A DNA stretch of 64,000 bases from Pseudomonadota bacterium (GTDB taxonomy: Bacteria > Pseudomonadota > Alphaproteobacteria > Micavibrionales > UBA2020). The translations under genes and the position numbers were made by a program. Position 1 is the first letter of the stretch. Every line of letters begins with the position of its first letter. The notes under the pieces are model-generated. The model searched no databases. It saw only the letters and a program-made list of their open reading frames with translations, and had not been told where the DNA came from. The stretch is from positions 202,577-266,576 of the forward strand of contig JAJZVA010000002.1 of the NCBI GenBank assembly GCA_021845905.1, given 5' to 3'. Positions 39,630 through 48,500 of the stretch are shown here, in pieces.

Positions 39630-41744
39630 TTATGGCTTCGGCGGTTTCGGCGCGGCCTTCGCGGCCTTTTTGTCATCTTCCGGCGGCAGGAGTCCTTCGC
39701 GGCGGTGAAGCGCGGAGAGATCCGGCTTGCGTTGCAGGGTGTCTTCGACGAGTTTTTCGGCTTCTACCGCGCCGCCTTTCGAATAAAGAACGCGCAACCT
39801 GTCCGCTGTTTCGCGGTCGTAAAGGCCGTTCTTTTTGAAAAGCGTGAAGATATCCGCTTCCAGCGCTTCCGCCCATTTGTAGCCGTAGTAGCCGGCGGCG
39901 TATCCGCCGGAAAAAAGATGCCCGAAGTGCGTCGACATCGGCCCCGCAAGGCGCGGAAAAACGCTGGCGCGCGCGGCGACTTCGTCTTCCAGCGCTTCGA
40001 CGCTCTTGATGGTCTTGGGGTCGGTGGTGTGCCATTTCATGTCGAGCAGGCCGAAGAACGTCTGGCGCAGACCGGCATAGGAGGCGTCGAACGTCTCCAT
40101 GTCGTTGATCTTCTTGATGAGCGCTTCCGGCAGAGGCTGTCCGGTCTCATGATGGCGGGCGAACGTGTCGAGCACTTCCTTTTCCTTGCCCCAGTTCTCG
40201 AGCAGTTGCGATGGCACTTCAACGAAGTCGTGCTTGACGGACGTGCCGGTCAGAGAAGGGTAGTTGCCTTCTGCAAGCAGGGCGTGAAGCGCATGGCCGA
40301 ACTCATGGAACGTCGTGCGCACATCGTCGAGAGAGAGCAACGTCGGCTTGTCCTTGGTAGGCTTGGCGAAATTGCAGACGTTGAAAACGAAGGCGAAGGC
40401 GTTTTCGCCGCCCGCTTTTTCAAGGCCGCGCTTGCGCAGTTCGTCCATCCAGGCGCCGCTGTTTTTCGCGCCAGCGCGGGCGTAATAGTCGCCGTAGAAA
40501 AGGCCGATCATCTTGCCGGTCTTGTTGTCGGTGACCTCGAAGGTCTTGACGTCCGGGTGATAGACGGGATATTTGCCCTTCACTTCTGTCATCTTGATGT
40601 TGAAAAGTTTTTCGGCATGGATGCGCACGCCATCAAGGACCTTCTCAAGGTCGAAGTAGGGGCGCAGTTCCTCCAGCTCGAGCTTGAAGGTTTCCTCCTT
40701 CAATTTGCGGCTGTAGTAGGCGTAGTCCCACGGTTTAAGGTCGGCAAGGCCGTCTTCTTTTTGCGCGTAAGCCTTCACCTTGTCGAGGAACTTCTCCGCC
40801 GCGGGCTTGTAGACGCTGAGATTTTTCTCCAGCAGGTCCATGACGGCTTCCGGCGTTTTGGCCATGGTGTCGTCAAGGCGGTAGGCGGCGAAGTTTTTGT
40901 AACCCATGATTTCCGCCTGACGCTGGCGCAACTTCACGATTTCGAGCACGACCGGGTGGTTGTCGTATTTGCCGCTCGCGGCGACGTTGTTGCTGGCGCG
41001 CCAGAGTTCCTCGCGCAAGACGCGGTTTTTGCAGGATTCGAGAATGTCGGTCGGCGGCGGCGAGAGCTTGATCAGCCATTTGCCTTTGAGGCCCGCCTCT
41101 TCGGCGGTCTCTCTGTAGTCGTTTTTGGCGCGCTCCGGCAGGCCGTCGAGGTCTTTTTCGTCGTCGATGATTTTTTCATAGGCGTCGGTCGATTTGAGGG
41201 CGTTGTTCTGGTACAGCGTGCTGAGTTCGGAAAGCTTTTCGCTGACTTCGGCCATGTCCTTCTTTTCGGCGGGGCTGAGGAGCGCGCCGTTGTCGACGAA
41301 GCCTTTGTAGGTTTCCTTGAGGAGCGTCTGCTGTTCGTCGGTCAGCTGCAGCGCGGCGCGCTGATCGTAAACGGCCTTGACGCGCTTGAAGAGCGCATCG
41401 TCCATCATGATGGCGTTGCCGTATTTGGTGAGCAGAATGCTGATTTCGGGCTGGATGTCGCGCAAGGCGTCGTCGCTGTTGGCGCCCGCAACGCAGGAGA
41501 ACATGTTGGCGACGCGGCCGAGGAGCTTGCCCGAGAATTCCAGCGCTTCGATGGTGTTTTCGAACGTCGGCGCGGCGGGGTTGTTCTTGATGGCGGCGAT
41601 GTCTTTCTCGGCGGCAGCAATGCCGGCCTTGATGGCGGGCAGGAAATATTCCGTTTTGAGCTGGTCGAGCGGCAATGCGCCGTAAGGGAGCGTGGGCGTG
41701 GCGAGGAGCGGGTTGCTGGCGGCGTCGTCAAACGGAGGGGTCAT
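39630..41744 (-). CDS. M3 family metallopeptidase (peptidyl-dipeptidase Dcp / oligopeptidase A type)
   Basis: Zinc peptidase that degrades short peptides in the cytoplasm or periplasm. The 704 residues match family M3A: helical N-terminal half (PTFENTIEALEFSGKLLGRVANMFSC), ALPDYFDLEKVL-like RPYFDLEKVLDGVRIHAEKLF, and the zinc motif TTFHEFGHALHALLAEG near residue 480, with the downstream third ligand in VEVPSQLLENW. SGGYAAGYYGYKWAEALEAD near the C terminus is a family hallmark. The tail (DDKKAAKAAPKPPKP) is a Lys/Pro extension. No signal peptide, so probably cytoplasmic. It lies convergent to the rRNA operon and 102 nt downstream of the PuuB-like gene. Confidence 0.95.
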   Translation of the reverse strand: MTPPFDDAASNPLLATPTLPYGALPLDQLKTEYFLPAIKAGIAAAEKDIAAIKNNPAAPTFENTIEALEFSGKLLGRVANMFSCVAGANSDDALRDIQPEISILLTKYGNAIMMDDALFKRVKAVYDQRAALQLTDEQQTLLKETYKGFVDNGALLSPAEKKDMAEVSEKLSELSTLYQNNALKSTDAYEKIIDDEKDLDGLPERAKNDYRETAEEAGLKGKWLIKLSPPPTDILESCKNRVLREELWRASNNVAASGKYDNHPVVLEIVKLRQRQAEIMGYKNFAAYRLDDTMAKTPEAVMDLLEKNLSVYKPAAEKFLDKVKAYAQKEDGLADLKPWDYAYYSRKLKEETFKLELEELRPYFDLEKVLDGVRIHAEKLFNIKMTEVKGKYPVYHPDVKTFEVTDNKTGKMIGLFYGDYYARAGAKNSGAWMDELRKRGLEKAGGENAFAFVFNVCNFAKPTKDKPTLLSLDDVRTTFHEFGHALHALLAEGNYPSLTGTSVKHDFVEVPSQLLENWGKEKEVLDTFARHHETGQPLPEALIKKINDMETFDASYAGLRQTFFGLLDMKWHTTDPKTIKSVEALEDEVAARASVFPRLAGPMSTHFGHLFSGGYAAGYYGYKWAEALEADIFTLFKKNGLYDRETADRLRVLYSKGGAVEAEKLVEDTLQRKPDLSALHRREGLLPPEDDKKAAKAAPKPPKP

Positions 41745-41846
41745 GAGGCTTCATCCTTCTTCAAAAAAGAATCTACAGAGACAAGTTATGATTATAGCAG
41801 GTCGGCGGGCGCGGCGGGGAAAGTTTTGCCATCCAGTATTTTTTCT

Positions 41847-43121
41847 TTAAAGACCAAGCACTTCACGTAATCCATAATACCACGCCCCAAGCACGGTGAG
41901 CGGCACGCGGAAAGTCCGCCCGCCGGGGAACGGATAATTACGGATATTAGCGAAAATATCGAACTCTCCCGCCTGATGGTTGATCGCTTCGGCGACGAGC
42001 TTGCCTTCGAGGTGGCAGGCGGTCACGCCATGGCCGCTGTTGCCTTGAATGAAATAAACCGTGTCGGACAGCCGCCCGAGGTGCGGCAGGCGCGTCAGGG
42101 TGAGAGCGAACTGCCCGTTCCAGGCAAAGTCTATTTTCTTGTCGCGCAACGTGGGGAAGGTACGGTCGAGGTGCGGCCGCAGGCGGCGGATGACGTCACC
42201 CGGCTCGTAGCCGCTGTAAATCACGCCGCCGCCGAAGAGCAGGCGGTGGTCTGCCGTCATGCGGTAATAATCGAGCAGGAAATTGCAGTCTTCGACCGAC
42301 GCGCCGTTCGGCATGAGCTTCTGCGCAAGCCCGGCGCCGAGCGGCTCCGTCGCGATCACCTGGCTGCTGGCCGGCATGATGCGTCCCGTCAGTTCGGGCA
42401 GGACGCCGGTGAGATAGGCGTTGCCGCAGACGACGACGAAATCCGCGGCGACGCTGCCGTGCGCGGTGCGGACTTTCGGTTTTCCGTCCTTCCCGACGCG
42501 GATGACGCGCGAATCCTCGAATATCCTGCCGCCAAGCGATTCAATCGCCGCCGCCTCGCCGAGCGCGAGGTTGAGCGGATGAAGATGCCCGCCGCGGCGG
42601 TCGAGCAGGCCGCCAATATAAAGTTTCGTCGCGGCGATTTCGTGGATTCTTTCTGCGCCGAACATCTCCAGCGCGGTGTTGCCCGCGCGCTCCCACAGCG
42701 CCTTTTCGTGTTCCAGCCCGGCCATCTGCTTTTTGGTGAAGGCGGCGAAAAACGTGCCTTCCCTGTAATCGCAGGCAATGCCGTATTTTTCGATGCGCTG
42801 GCGGATGATGTCGCCGCCCGCGAAGCTCATGGCAAGCATCGCTTCGGCCGTGTCCTTGCCGCAGCGGCGCAGGATGTCGTCATATCCGCGGCTGTAGCCG
42901 TTGACGACCTGCCCGCCGTTGCGGCCCGATGCGCCGAAGCCGATCTTCTCCGCTTCGAGCAGGATGACTTTTTTTCCGCTTTCGGCGAGATGCAGCGCGG
43001 CGGAAAGGCCCGCGAACCCGCCGCCGATCACGCAAACGTCGCAGGTCTCGTCTCCCTTGAGCGGCGGACGTTCGGGCGCGGGATGGCGCGTGGCGGCGTA
43101 GTATGTATCGGGATAACCCAT
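41847..43121 (-). CDS. puuB: FAD-dependent amine oxidoreductase (gamma-glutamylputrescine oxidase-like)
   Basis: DAO-fold flavoenzyme, 424 residues. The Rossmann FAD motif is VCVIGGGFAGLSAALHLAESG with the Glu of LLEAEKIGFGASGRNGGQ, which includes the FGxSxRNGG block typical of PuuB/OrdL. The C-terminal FAD contact is FIQGNSGHGVTACHLEGKL. In the Puu pathway it oxidises gamma-glutamylputrescine to the aldehyde with release of ammonia and hydrogen peroxide. The partner glutamine-synthetase-like gene ends one base upstream, supporting this role. The aldehyde dehydrogenase (PuuC) and hydrolase (PuuD) genes are not in the window. Assignment rests on motifs and pairing; another secondary-amine substrate is possible. 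Confidence 0.82.
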   Translation of the reverse strand: MGYPDTYYAATRHPAPERPPLKGDETCDVCVIGGGFAGLSAALHLAESGKKVILLEAEKIGFGASGRNGGQVVNGYSRGYDDILRRCGKDTAEAMLAMSFAGGDIIRQRIEKYGIACDYREGTFFAAFTKKQMAGLEHEKALWERAGNTALEMFGAERIHEIAATKLYIGGLLDRRGGHLHPLNLALGEAAAIESLGGRIFEDSRVIRVGKDGKPKVRTAHGSVAADFVVVCGNAYLTGVLPELTGRIMPASSQVIATEPLGAGLAQKLMPNGASVEDCNFLLDYYRMTADHRLLFGGGVIYSGYEPGDVIRRLRPHLDRTFPTLRDKKIDFAWNGQFALTLTRLPHLGRLSDTVYFIQGNSGHGVTACHLEGKLVAEAINHQAGEFDIFANIRNYPFPGGRTFRVPLTVLGAWYYGLREVLGL

Positions 43122-43122
43122 G

Positions 43123-44484
43123 TCAGGCCTCCATCAGGTAGGCATCGTGCTCTGCGCTGGTGACTTCGGATGCGAAGACGTCCATCTCCTGCCATTTGCA
43201 GGCGAGATATATCTTTTTGTAATCGGGCCCCAGCGCGCGGTCGATGAACCTGGAGCGGGCGAAAAGGTCGAGCGCGTCGTCCGGCGTCACCGGCAGCGAC
43301 GGCGTTTTGGGCGGGCAGTGCTCGCCTTTGGCGGGCGCGGGCGGCCTTGTTTTTTTCTCGATCCCCTCCAGCGCGCCGGCGAGGATCAGCGCGAAAACGA
43401 GATAAGGGTTGGCGTCGGCGCCGGCGACGCGGTGCTCGATGCGCGTCGCGGCGATGTCGCTGTGCGGCACGCGCAACGCGGCGGCGCGGTTGTCGTAGCC
43501 CCAGGCGATTTTCGCGCGCGCGGGGCTGGCCGCGGCGAAGCGGCGGAAGGCGTTGACATTGGGCGCGAACACCGCCATGCCGTCGGCCATCGTCTTGCAC
43601 AGGCCGCCGATCGCATGGTGCAGCGCCGCCGACCCCTTGGCGTTTTTTCCGGCGAAGATGTTGCGCCCGCTGCGGTCGAGCACGCTGAAATGGGCGTGCA
43701 TCCCGCTGCCCGCGTGACGGCTGTAGGGTTTTGCCATGAAAGTGGCCGCAAGGCCGTGACGCCGCGCCGCGCCTTTGATGAGGCGTTTGAGAAAAACCGC
43801 GTCGTCGGCGGCGGCGAGCGCGTCAGACTTGTGGGAGAGATTGATCTCGAACTGCCCCGGGCCGTTCTCGGAAATGGTGGTGTCGGCGGGAAGGTTCTGC
43901 GCCGCGCAAAAGCGGCTGATGTCGGCAAGCACGCTCCTGAAGTCGTCCGTGGTGCTGAGGCTGTAGGTTTGCGCGGTGGCGGCGCGGCGGCCCGTCGCGG
44001 GCGCGCGCGCGGGCACGGGCCCGCCATATTCGTCGCGACGCGCGTCGATCAGATAGAATTCAAGTTCGGCGGCGATGACGGGCGTGAGGCCGGCTTTTTG
44101 GTAGCGGTCGAGGACACGGGCGAGAACCTGCCGAGGATCGCCGAAGAAGCCGTCCACGGTCAGGAGCGCCTGCGCGGTATTCTTCAGCCACGGCATGGGG
44201 CGCAGGCTGCCGTCGACAAGGCGGCAGTTGCCGTCGCTGTCGCCGGTTTCCTTGATCAGGCCGCTTTCGATCACGTCCTCGCCCCAGATGTCGACGGCAA
44301 AGGCCGAAAGCGCCATGCGGAGACCCGCGGAGGTTATTTTCTTGATGCTGCTTTCGGGAACCCATTTGCCGCGCGGCACGCCGTTCATGTCGACGAAAAA
44401 GGCCTCGACCGTTTCAAAGCCAGCGCGCGGCCGCACGGGCGGGCGTTTCGATGTTCTGCTTTTCTTTTTTAATGTGGCATCCAT
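43123..44484 (-). CDS. puuA: Glutamine-synthetase family ligase (gamma-glutamylputrescine synthetase-like)
   Basis: A 453-residue member of the glutamine-synthetase fold that joins glutamate to an amine, with ATP hydrolysis, as the first Puu step. Visible: VEAFFVDMNGVPRGKWVP at the N-terminal beta-grasp, ELEFYLI (metal-binding Glu pair), ENGPGQFEINLSHKSDALAAADDAVFLKR, SGMHAHFSVLD (the GxHxHxS block), NVNAFRRFAA and the terminal RIEHRVAGADANPYLVFALILAG. The NPY in place of the classical adenylylation Tyr pattern is usual for PuuA. It directly precedes the PuuB-like gene (1 nt). Together they would turn putrescine or a related amine into a gamma-glutamyl derivative and oxidise it. Confidence 0.85.
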   Translation of the reverse strand: MDATLKKKSRTSKRPPVRPRAGFETVEAFFVDMNGVPRGKWVPESSIKKITSAGLRMALSAFAVDIWGEDVIESGLIKETGDSDGNCRLVDGSLRPMPWLKNTAQALLTVDGFFGDPRQVLARVLDRYQKAGLTPVIAAELEFYLIDARRDEYGGPVPARAPATGRRAATAQTYSLSTTDDFRSVLADISRFCAAQNLPADTTISENGPGQFEINLSHKSDALAAADDAVFLKRLIKGAARRHGLAATFMAKPYSRHAGSGMHAHFSVLDRSGRNIFAGKNAKGSAALHHAIGGLCKTMADGMAVFAPNVNAFRRFAAASPARAKIAWGYDNRAAALRVPHSDIAATRIEHRVAGADANPYLVFALILAGALEGIEKKTRPPAPAKGEHCPPKTPSLPVTPDDALDLFARSRFIDRALGPDYKKIYLACKWQEMDVFASEVTSAEHDAYLMEA

Positions 44485-44576
44485 GATATTTCCTATTTTC
44501 TATAATATTTTTCAGATCAGACGGATAAGGCGACTCCAAAATGTGAAGTTGCTTGCATTATGGATATAATTTATCG

Positions 44577-45176
44577 TCAGGCCGGCTCTTTTTTCTTGAA
44601 CTTTGCGATCTTCATGCCGATTTTCAGCACGTTGTCGATGCGGCGTTCAAGAAATCCCCATGTTTTCGCATGGCGGGGAGACGCGTCGTTGAGCCAGTAT
44701 AGCGTCGTCGTGGAGATCACACCCGAAAGCAGCAGGCGCTTGGTATAGTGATTGTAGTCGGTTGCCGTGTCGCCTGCCGCCCACCAGAGCTTGTCGGCGG
44801 CGTGCCAGACCAGCTTCGGCATGGCGAAAGCCCGAGGCGGGGCCGCCATGAAGGCCAGCGCGCTGCGCACCGCCTCTTTATGCGGGGCGAGAACTTCCAG
44901 CCGGGTTTTGACGCCCAGCGCGATGCGCTCGCGCACGCGCAAGGCGGCCATGTTCTTGCGGGCGAGCTTTTTCAGCGTTTCGTCTGTCGCCCAGAGGAAG
45001 AAATAACGGGAGAGATCGCTGGCGCCGCACGGAAATTCCATATCCATTCTGCCTTTGGAAATTCCCAGACGTTCCGCTGTCCGCCGGAGAAGCTCGGGCG
45101 TCCAGCCGTCGAAAGGGATGTCCGGCAGGGCCGCCAGAAGAAATTTCGTTTTAAAGGCCGTGATGCTTGACGACAT
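44577..45176 (-). CDS. COQ9 family protein
   Basis: COQ9 proteins bind lipids and support the COQ7 hydroxylation step of ubiquinone synthesis. The 199 residues carry the expected order: ALPDIPFDGWTPELLRRTAERLGIS, a linker with WATDETLKKLARKN, RVRERIALGVKTRLEVLAPHKEAVRSALAFMAAP, then the C-terminal block KLVWHAADKLWWAAGDTATDYNHYTKRLLLSGVISTTTLYWL, which is the family signature in Alphaproteobacteria. No TM or signal. It is divergent from the PAS-GGDEF gene with a 121-nt gap that should hold both promoters. Confidence 0.92.
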   Translation of the reverse strand: MSSSITAFKTKFLLAALPDIPFDGWTPELLRRTAERLGISKGRMDMEFPCGASDLSRYFFLWATDETLKKLARKNMAALRVRERIALGVKTRLEVLAPHKEAVRSALAFMAAPPRAFAMPKLVWHAADKLWWAAGDTATDYNHYTKRLLLSGVISTTTLYWLNDASPRHAKTWGFLERRIDNVLKIGMKIAKFKKKEPA

Positions 45177-45297
45177 GGAAAATACTCTGTTTGTGCAACG
45201 ATTTTAGCCCGCGCCGCCGCGCAAAGTCAAATCGGTTGGAAAACGGCGAAAACGTTGCTAAACCTATTTTGGACAGGCTACAGAAAATAAAGGAAAA

Positions 45298-46215
45298 ATG
45301 TTCTTCGGGAAAAAAAATCTTCTGTCCGATATTTCAACCGCCATCATCGAGCGGTTCGAGGATGGCGTGGTGGCGATCGACAGCCATCACTGCATCGTCT
45401 TCTTCAACGAAGGGGCGTCGCGGATTTTCGGCTATGCCCCGGAAGAAGTCGTCGGCAAGCACCTGAATATTCTTTTGCCCGAGCGCTTTCATCTGCAGCA
45501 TGACCTGATGATCGAAGAGTTCGGCGCGTCGGGCGATCTTGTCAAAAAATCCACGCGCCGCAGCCGGCAGATTTTCGGGCGCCGCAAAAACGGCGAGGAA
45601 TTCGAGGCGAGCATCTTCATCGTCAAGGCGGGCGCGGACAAGCTGCATCCCGGTTATGCCGCCGTGGTGCGCGATATCAGCGAGGACAAGCGGACGGAAG
45701 ACGAGTTGATGCGTCTCGCTTCGACCGACCCTTTGACCGGCGCCTTCAACCGCCGCGAGTTCAAGGTTCTGGCGGACGAGGAAAGCATGCGCGCCCACCG
45801 TTACAACCGCCCGCTGTCGATCATGATGCTCGACCTCGATCATTTCAAGCGCCTCAACGACACATACGGCCATGCCGCGGGCGACAAGGCCTTGCAGCGC
45901 TTCACCACGCTGTGTTGCAACGCGTTGCGCACGATCGATATTTTCGGCCGCTGGGGCGGCGAGGAATTCGTGACGCTTCTGCCGGAGACGGACGCCGAGG
46001 GCGCGGCCGTCATCGCCGAGCGCCTGCGCAAGCTGGTGAGCCAGAGTATGCTCGTGTTCAACGACCAGAAAATCAGCATGACCGCCAGCATCGGCATCGC
46101 CCAGTACCGCGCGGGCGAGCTGACGGTGGAAGGGCCGCTGTCGCGCGCGGACAGCGCCGTCTATGACGCGAAGAAAGCCGGCCGCAACCGGATTTCGGTT
46201 TACAGGAACGATTGA
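45298..46215 (+). CDS. PAS-GGDEF diguanylate cyclase
   Basis: Makes the second messenger c-di-GMP from two GTP. The 305 residues hold a PAS domain (about 10-125, VVAIDSHHCIVFFNEGASRIFGYAPEEVVGKHL, then the PAC segment HPGYAAVVRDISEDKRTEDEL) and a GGDEF domain (about 138-303) with DPLTGAFNRREF, LDLDHFKRLNDTYGHAAGD and active site GRWGGEEFVTLL. An RxxD inhibitory site (RTID) lies five residues before GGEEF, so product inhibition is likely. No membrane segment; the signal seen by PAS is unknown. It is convergent with a DUF4402 gene. Confidence 0.95.
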   Translation: MFFGKKNLLSDISTAIIERFEDGVVAIDSHHCIVFFNEGASRIFGYAPEEVVGKHLNILLPERFHLQHDLMIEEFGASGDLVKKSTRRSRQIFGRRKNGEEFEASIFIVKAGADKLHPGYAAVVRDISEDKRTEDELMRLASTDPLTGAFNRREFKVLADEESMRAHRYNRPLSIMMLDLDHFKRLNDTYGHAAGDKALQRFTTLCCNALRTIDIFGRWGGEEFVTLLPETDAEGAAVIAERLRKLVSQSMLVFNDQKISMTASIGIAQYRAGELTVEGPLSRADSAVYDAKKAGRNRISVYRND

Positions 46216-46219
46216 GAGC

Positions 46220-46705
46220 TCAGTAATTGATCTGCAGGACGTAGGTGCCGCGGTAGGGCGCGAGGCTGTAGGTTTCGCCCGCCGTGGTGGTCAGCGTCGC
46301 GCCGATATAAAGCGTGAGCGTGCCGCCGGGTGGCGTTTGCGCGTTGGCGATGGTGCTGATGTCGGGCGCGAAGGTGAAGCTGCCGATGGTGAAGGTCGAG
46401 GTGTCCGGCCCGGTCAGGCTGGTCGTCGAGGCGATCGACGCCCAGATGGCGACGGTCGGGTCGTAATTCGACAGGCCGAAGACGCCGTACTGTCCGGTAT
46501 GCAGGATGGTTATCCCCGACGTGCAGGTCATCGTGCCTCCCGCGGGGATCGTGCAGGATTGCGCGCTCGTGTTGTTGGTGATGACGACCTGCCCGAAATA
46601 AAGCGGTTCCTCCTCGACGCCGTCGTTGGTGTAGGCGGCGAAGCTCCGCGCCGCCGGAAGCGCGAGCAGGGCAAGACAAAAGAGGGCAGGCAAAAGCTTT
46701 TTCAT
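46220..46705 (-). CDS. DUF4402 exported protein, 161 residues
   Basis: Signal peptide MKKLLPALFCLALLALPAARSFA, then a beta-rich domain with the DUF4402 pattern: LYFGQVVITNNTSAQSCTIPAGG, GITILHTGQYGVFGL, GSFTFAPD, then GGTLTLYIGATLTTTAGE and a final YRGTYVLQINY (Y-x-G-x-Y ending). DUF4402 proteins resemble pilin-like or surface beta-sandwich proteins. Two Cys (SCTI and MTCT) may pair in the periplasm. It lies 1 nt after another DUF4402 gene, so they are one operon and likely function together at the cell surface. Specific role unknown. Confidence 0.85.
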   Translation of the reverse strand: MKKLLPALFCLALLALPAARSFAAYTNDGVEEEPLYFGQVVITNNTSAQSCTIPAGGTMTCTSGITILHTGQYGVFGLSNYDPTVAIWASIASTTSLTGPDTSTFTIGSFTFAPDISTIANAQTPPGGTLTLYIGATLTTTAGETYSLAPYRGTYVLQINY

Positions 46706-46706
46706 G

Positions 46707-47345
46707 TCAGTAACTCAAAACCAGGTCGAACGTGCCGCGGTACGTGCCGGGCGCGTAGGTTGAAACGCCGGAAACGGTGTAGAGAGTCGCGCCGACTTCT
46801 ATGTAGGCGGTGCCGCTGCTGTCGGTGACGATGTAAGCGCCGTTGGCGTCGGTGCCCGACTGGTTGAAGTTCATGCCGTAGACGTTGAACGTGCCGGAAC
46901 CGGGAGGCCCCGTCAGAACGACGGGATTCGAGGAGGAGATGGCGGCGCCGGTGTGGTCGGTGAAGGACACATAAACGTTGGCGGTCGCGCCCGCGCCGGT
47001 GACTTCATAAATGCCGGGGCCTTGCGAACCCACGTCGCTGCCGGAGCCGCCGTTGAGAAGCGAAATGGTGGTGCCGGTGTTCGAGACGCTGCGCGTGCCG
47101 GTATCTGTCATGGTGAGGGAGGAAACGCTCGTGCCCGGCGATCCCACGGCGAAGTTGCCGAAGCGCACGGCCTGCAACTCCGTCACGCTCACGGCGCTGG
47201 TGACGCTCACGTAGTCGTGGCCGGTGTAGGTCGCGTCAATGCCGGCCTGCGCGGCGGACGGAAGAAAAACCGTCGCGGCGAGTGAAAGAAAAGCCTGCGC
47301 CGCGTAAAAGAAAGAAGACCGGGCGTTGCGGCGCGGTTTATTCAT
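46707..47345 (-). CDS. DUF4402 exported protein, 212 residues
   Basis: Longer paralogue of the next gene. Signal segment FFYAAQAFLSLAATVFLPSAAQA follows a basic N terminus. The mature domain begins YVSVTSAVSVTELQAVRFGNFAVGSPG, the classical DUF4402 start, and ends IEVGATLYTVSGVSTYAPGTYRGTFDLVLSY. It is rich in Ser, Thr, Gly and Asn with no Cys in the mature part, unlike its neighbour. The ATG overlaps the end of the yceD gene by 8 nt, so this pair of surface proteins is read from, or through, a housekeeping transcript. Probably structural (fimbria or matrix-like); not tested. Confidence 0.85.
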   Translation of the reverse strand: MNKPRRNARSSFFYAAQAFLSLAATVFLPSAAQAGIDATYTGHDYVSVTSAVSVTELQAVRFGNFAVGSPGTSVSSLTMTDTGTRSVSNTGTTISLLNGGSGSDVGSQGPGIYEVTGAGATANVYVSFTDHTGAAISSSNPVVLTGPPGSGTFNVYGMNFNQSGTDANGAYIVTDSSGTAYIEVGATLYTVSGVSTYAPGTYRGTFDLVLSY

Positions 47346-47883
47346 CTTCGTCGGCCTTGAGTTTCTTCAGTGCCTGAAAGGGCCGGTTGGGTTGTTCGCC
47401 GCCGGTTCCCGCGAGTTGCGCGGCGAGGCTGACGCCCGGCGCACGGGGATAAGGATCAAGCTCGAGCGCGAGATATTGCGCGACGAGTTCGCCGAGGTCG
47501 AGCTGTCCGTTTTGCATCACGGTATCCGGAAATTCGTCTTCCATTCCCGCATCGGCTGGCAGGTCTTCGTCAAAGCCCTCTTTTCCATCTTCCGTAAAAT
47601 AAGTGTCGAGATGCGCCCTGATCTCCGCCGGAACGCCCTGCAGCGAAACGACGCAGGTTTGCACCACTTCGGCGCTGAAATTGCCCTCTATTTTAATAAT
47701 ATTGCCGTCGCTGAGGCGGGTGACGGTCAGGTCGGCGGTCAGGCCGGACAGCGATTGAAGATCGAAGCGCCGCGCCAGCGCCGCGCATTCGGCGTCCGTG
47801 GCCGCGAAACGGGCGGCGCGGGGTTTATCCGGAATAAGGCTGTCAACAGCCACGGTATGCGAAAATTCCGGCTGAATCGTCAT
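47338..47883 (-). CDS. yceD: YceD / DUF177 family protein
   Basis: Cytoplasmic 181-residue protein of the DUF177 family, implicated in 23S rRNA accumulation. Seen: an N-terminal EFSHTVAVDSLIPDKPRAARFAATDAECAALARRFDLQSL, then TVTRLSDGNIIKIEGNFSAEVVQTCVVSLQGVPAEI (the conserved C-V-x-L-x-P-like block), an acidic stretch, and LDLGELVAQYLALELDPYPRAPG, the family's C-terminal block. In Alphaproteobacteria this gene commonly lies divergent from a bamE/omlA gene, as it does here with a 146-nt gap. The usual rpmF neighbour is absent; two DUF4402 genes follow instead. Confidence 0.92.
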   Translation of the reverse strand: MTIQPEFSHTVAVDSLIPDKPRAARFAATDAECAALARRFDLQSLSGLTADLTVTRLSDGNIIKIEGNFSAEVVQTCVVSLQGVPAEIRAHLDTYFTEDGKEGFDEDLPADAGMEDEFPDTVMQNGQLDLGELVAQYLALELDPYPRAPGVSLAAQLAGTGGEQPNRPFQALKKLKADEDE

Positions 47884-48029
47884 TTTTTTTGCATCCTGTC
47901 CTTGCTTATTTCAAAGTGATATACATGATATCGGTAAAAAACAACTGTCTTTACGGCACGGCATGGCGCGTCACCCGCCTTTTGCGTGCCTTTTGAGGCA
48001 AAGACCGGGAAAGGAGCGGGTTTCCGCAC

Positions 48030-48500
48030 ATGAAAAAACAGTTCATCTCTCTTTTTTTCGCGCTGGTTTTTTCCATGCCGCTTGTTGTCGCGCTGTCGGC
48101 CTGCACGCCCGTCAAGGCGACGCGGGGCAATCTGCTGACGGAGGTCCAGGTGCAGAAAATCACCGCCGGAACCTCGACGCGCGAAGACGTCCTTTCGGCC
48201 TGGGGCCCACCGACCGTCGTCGCGCCGTTCGACAACGATACCTGGTATTACATCGGCGAGCGGACGTCGCAGGAAGGCGTCTACGCGCCGGTCGTCCTCA
48301 AGCAGAAGATCGTTTGCGTCAAGTTCGACCGTAGCAACAACGATACGGTGGCGTCGGTCAGCGAAATCAGCCCGCAAGAGGCGCGCAACGTCGTGCCCGT
48401 CAGCCAGACGACGCCGACGGCCGGAAAGGATTATACCCTCTTCCAGCAGTTTGTCGGCAACATCGGCAGATATAACGGCGCCACGCAGACGAACCAATAA
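48030..48500 (+). CDS. bamE: BamE/OmlA outer-membrane lipoprotein
   Basis: Subunit of the BAM machine that inserts beta-barrels into the outer membrane. The 156 residues start with a lipoprotein signal (FALVFSMPLVVALSACTPV, lipobox LSAC), followed by the BamE fold: LLTEVQVQKITAGTSTREDVLSAWGPPTVVAPFDNDTWYYIGERTSQEGVYAPVVLKQKIVCVKFD. The G-x-S-x-x-x-V-x-x-x-x-G-P-P segment is the hallmark. It is divergent from yceD, as is common in this class. Its TAA stop overlaps the ATG of the AsmA-like gene (TAATG), so the two envelope genes are coupled. Confidence 0.94.
   Translation: MKKQFISLFFALVFSMPLVVALSACTPVKATRGNLLTEVQVQKITAGTSTREDVLSAWGPPTVVAPFDNDTWYYIGERTSQEGVYAPVVLKQKIVCVKFDRSNNDTVASVSEISPQEARNVVPVSQTTPTAGKDYTLFQQFVGNIGRYNGATQTNQ

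Noticed and set aside
39507-41870. 787-codon plus-strand open frame
   Set aside because: Antisense to the M3 peptidase gene with its HEFGH motif.
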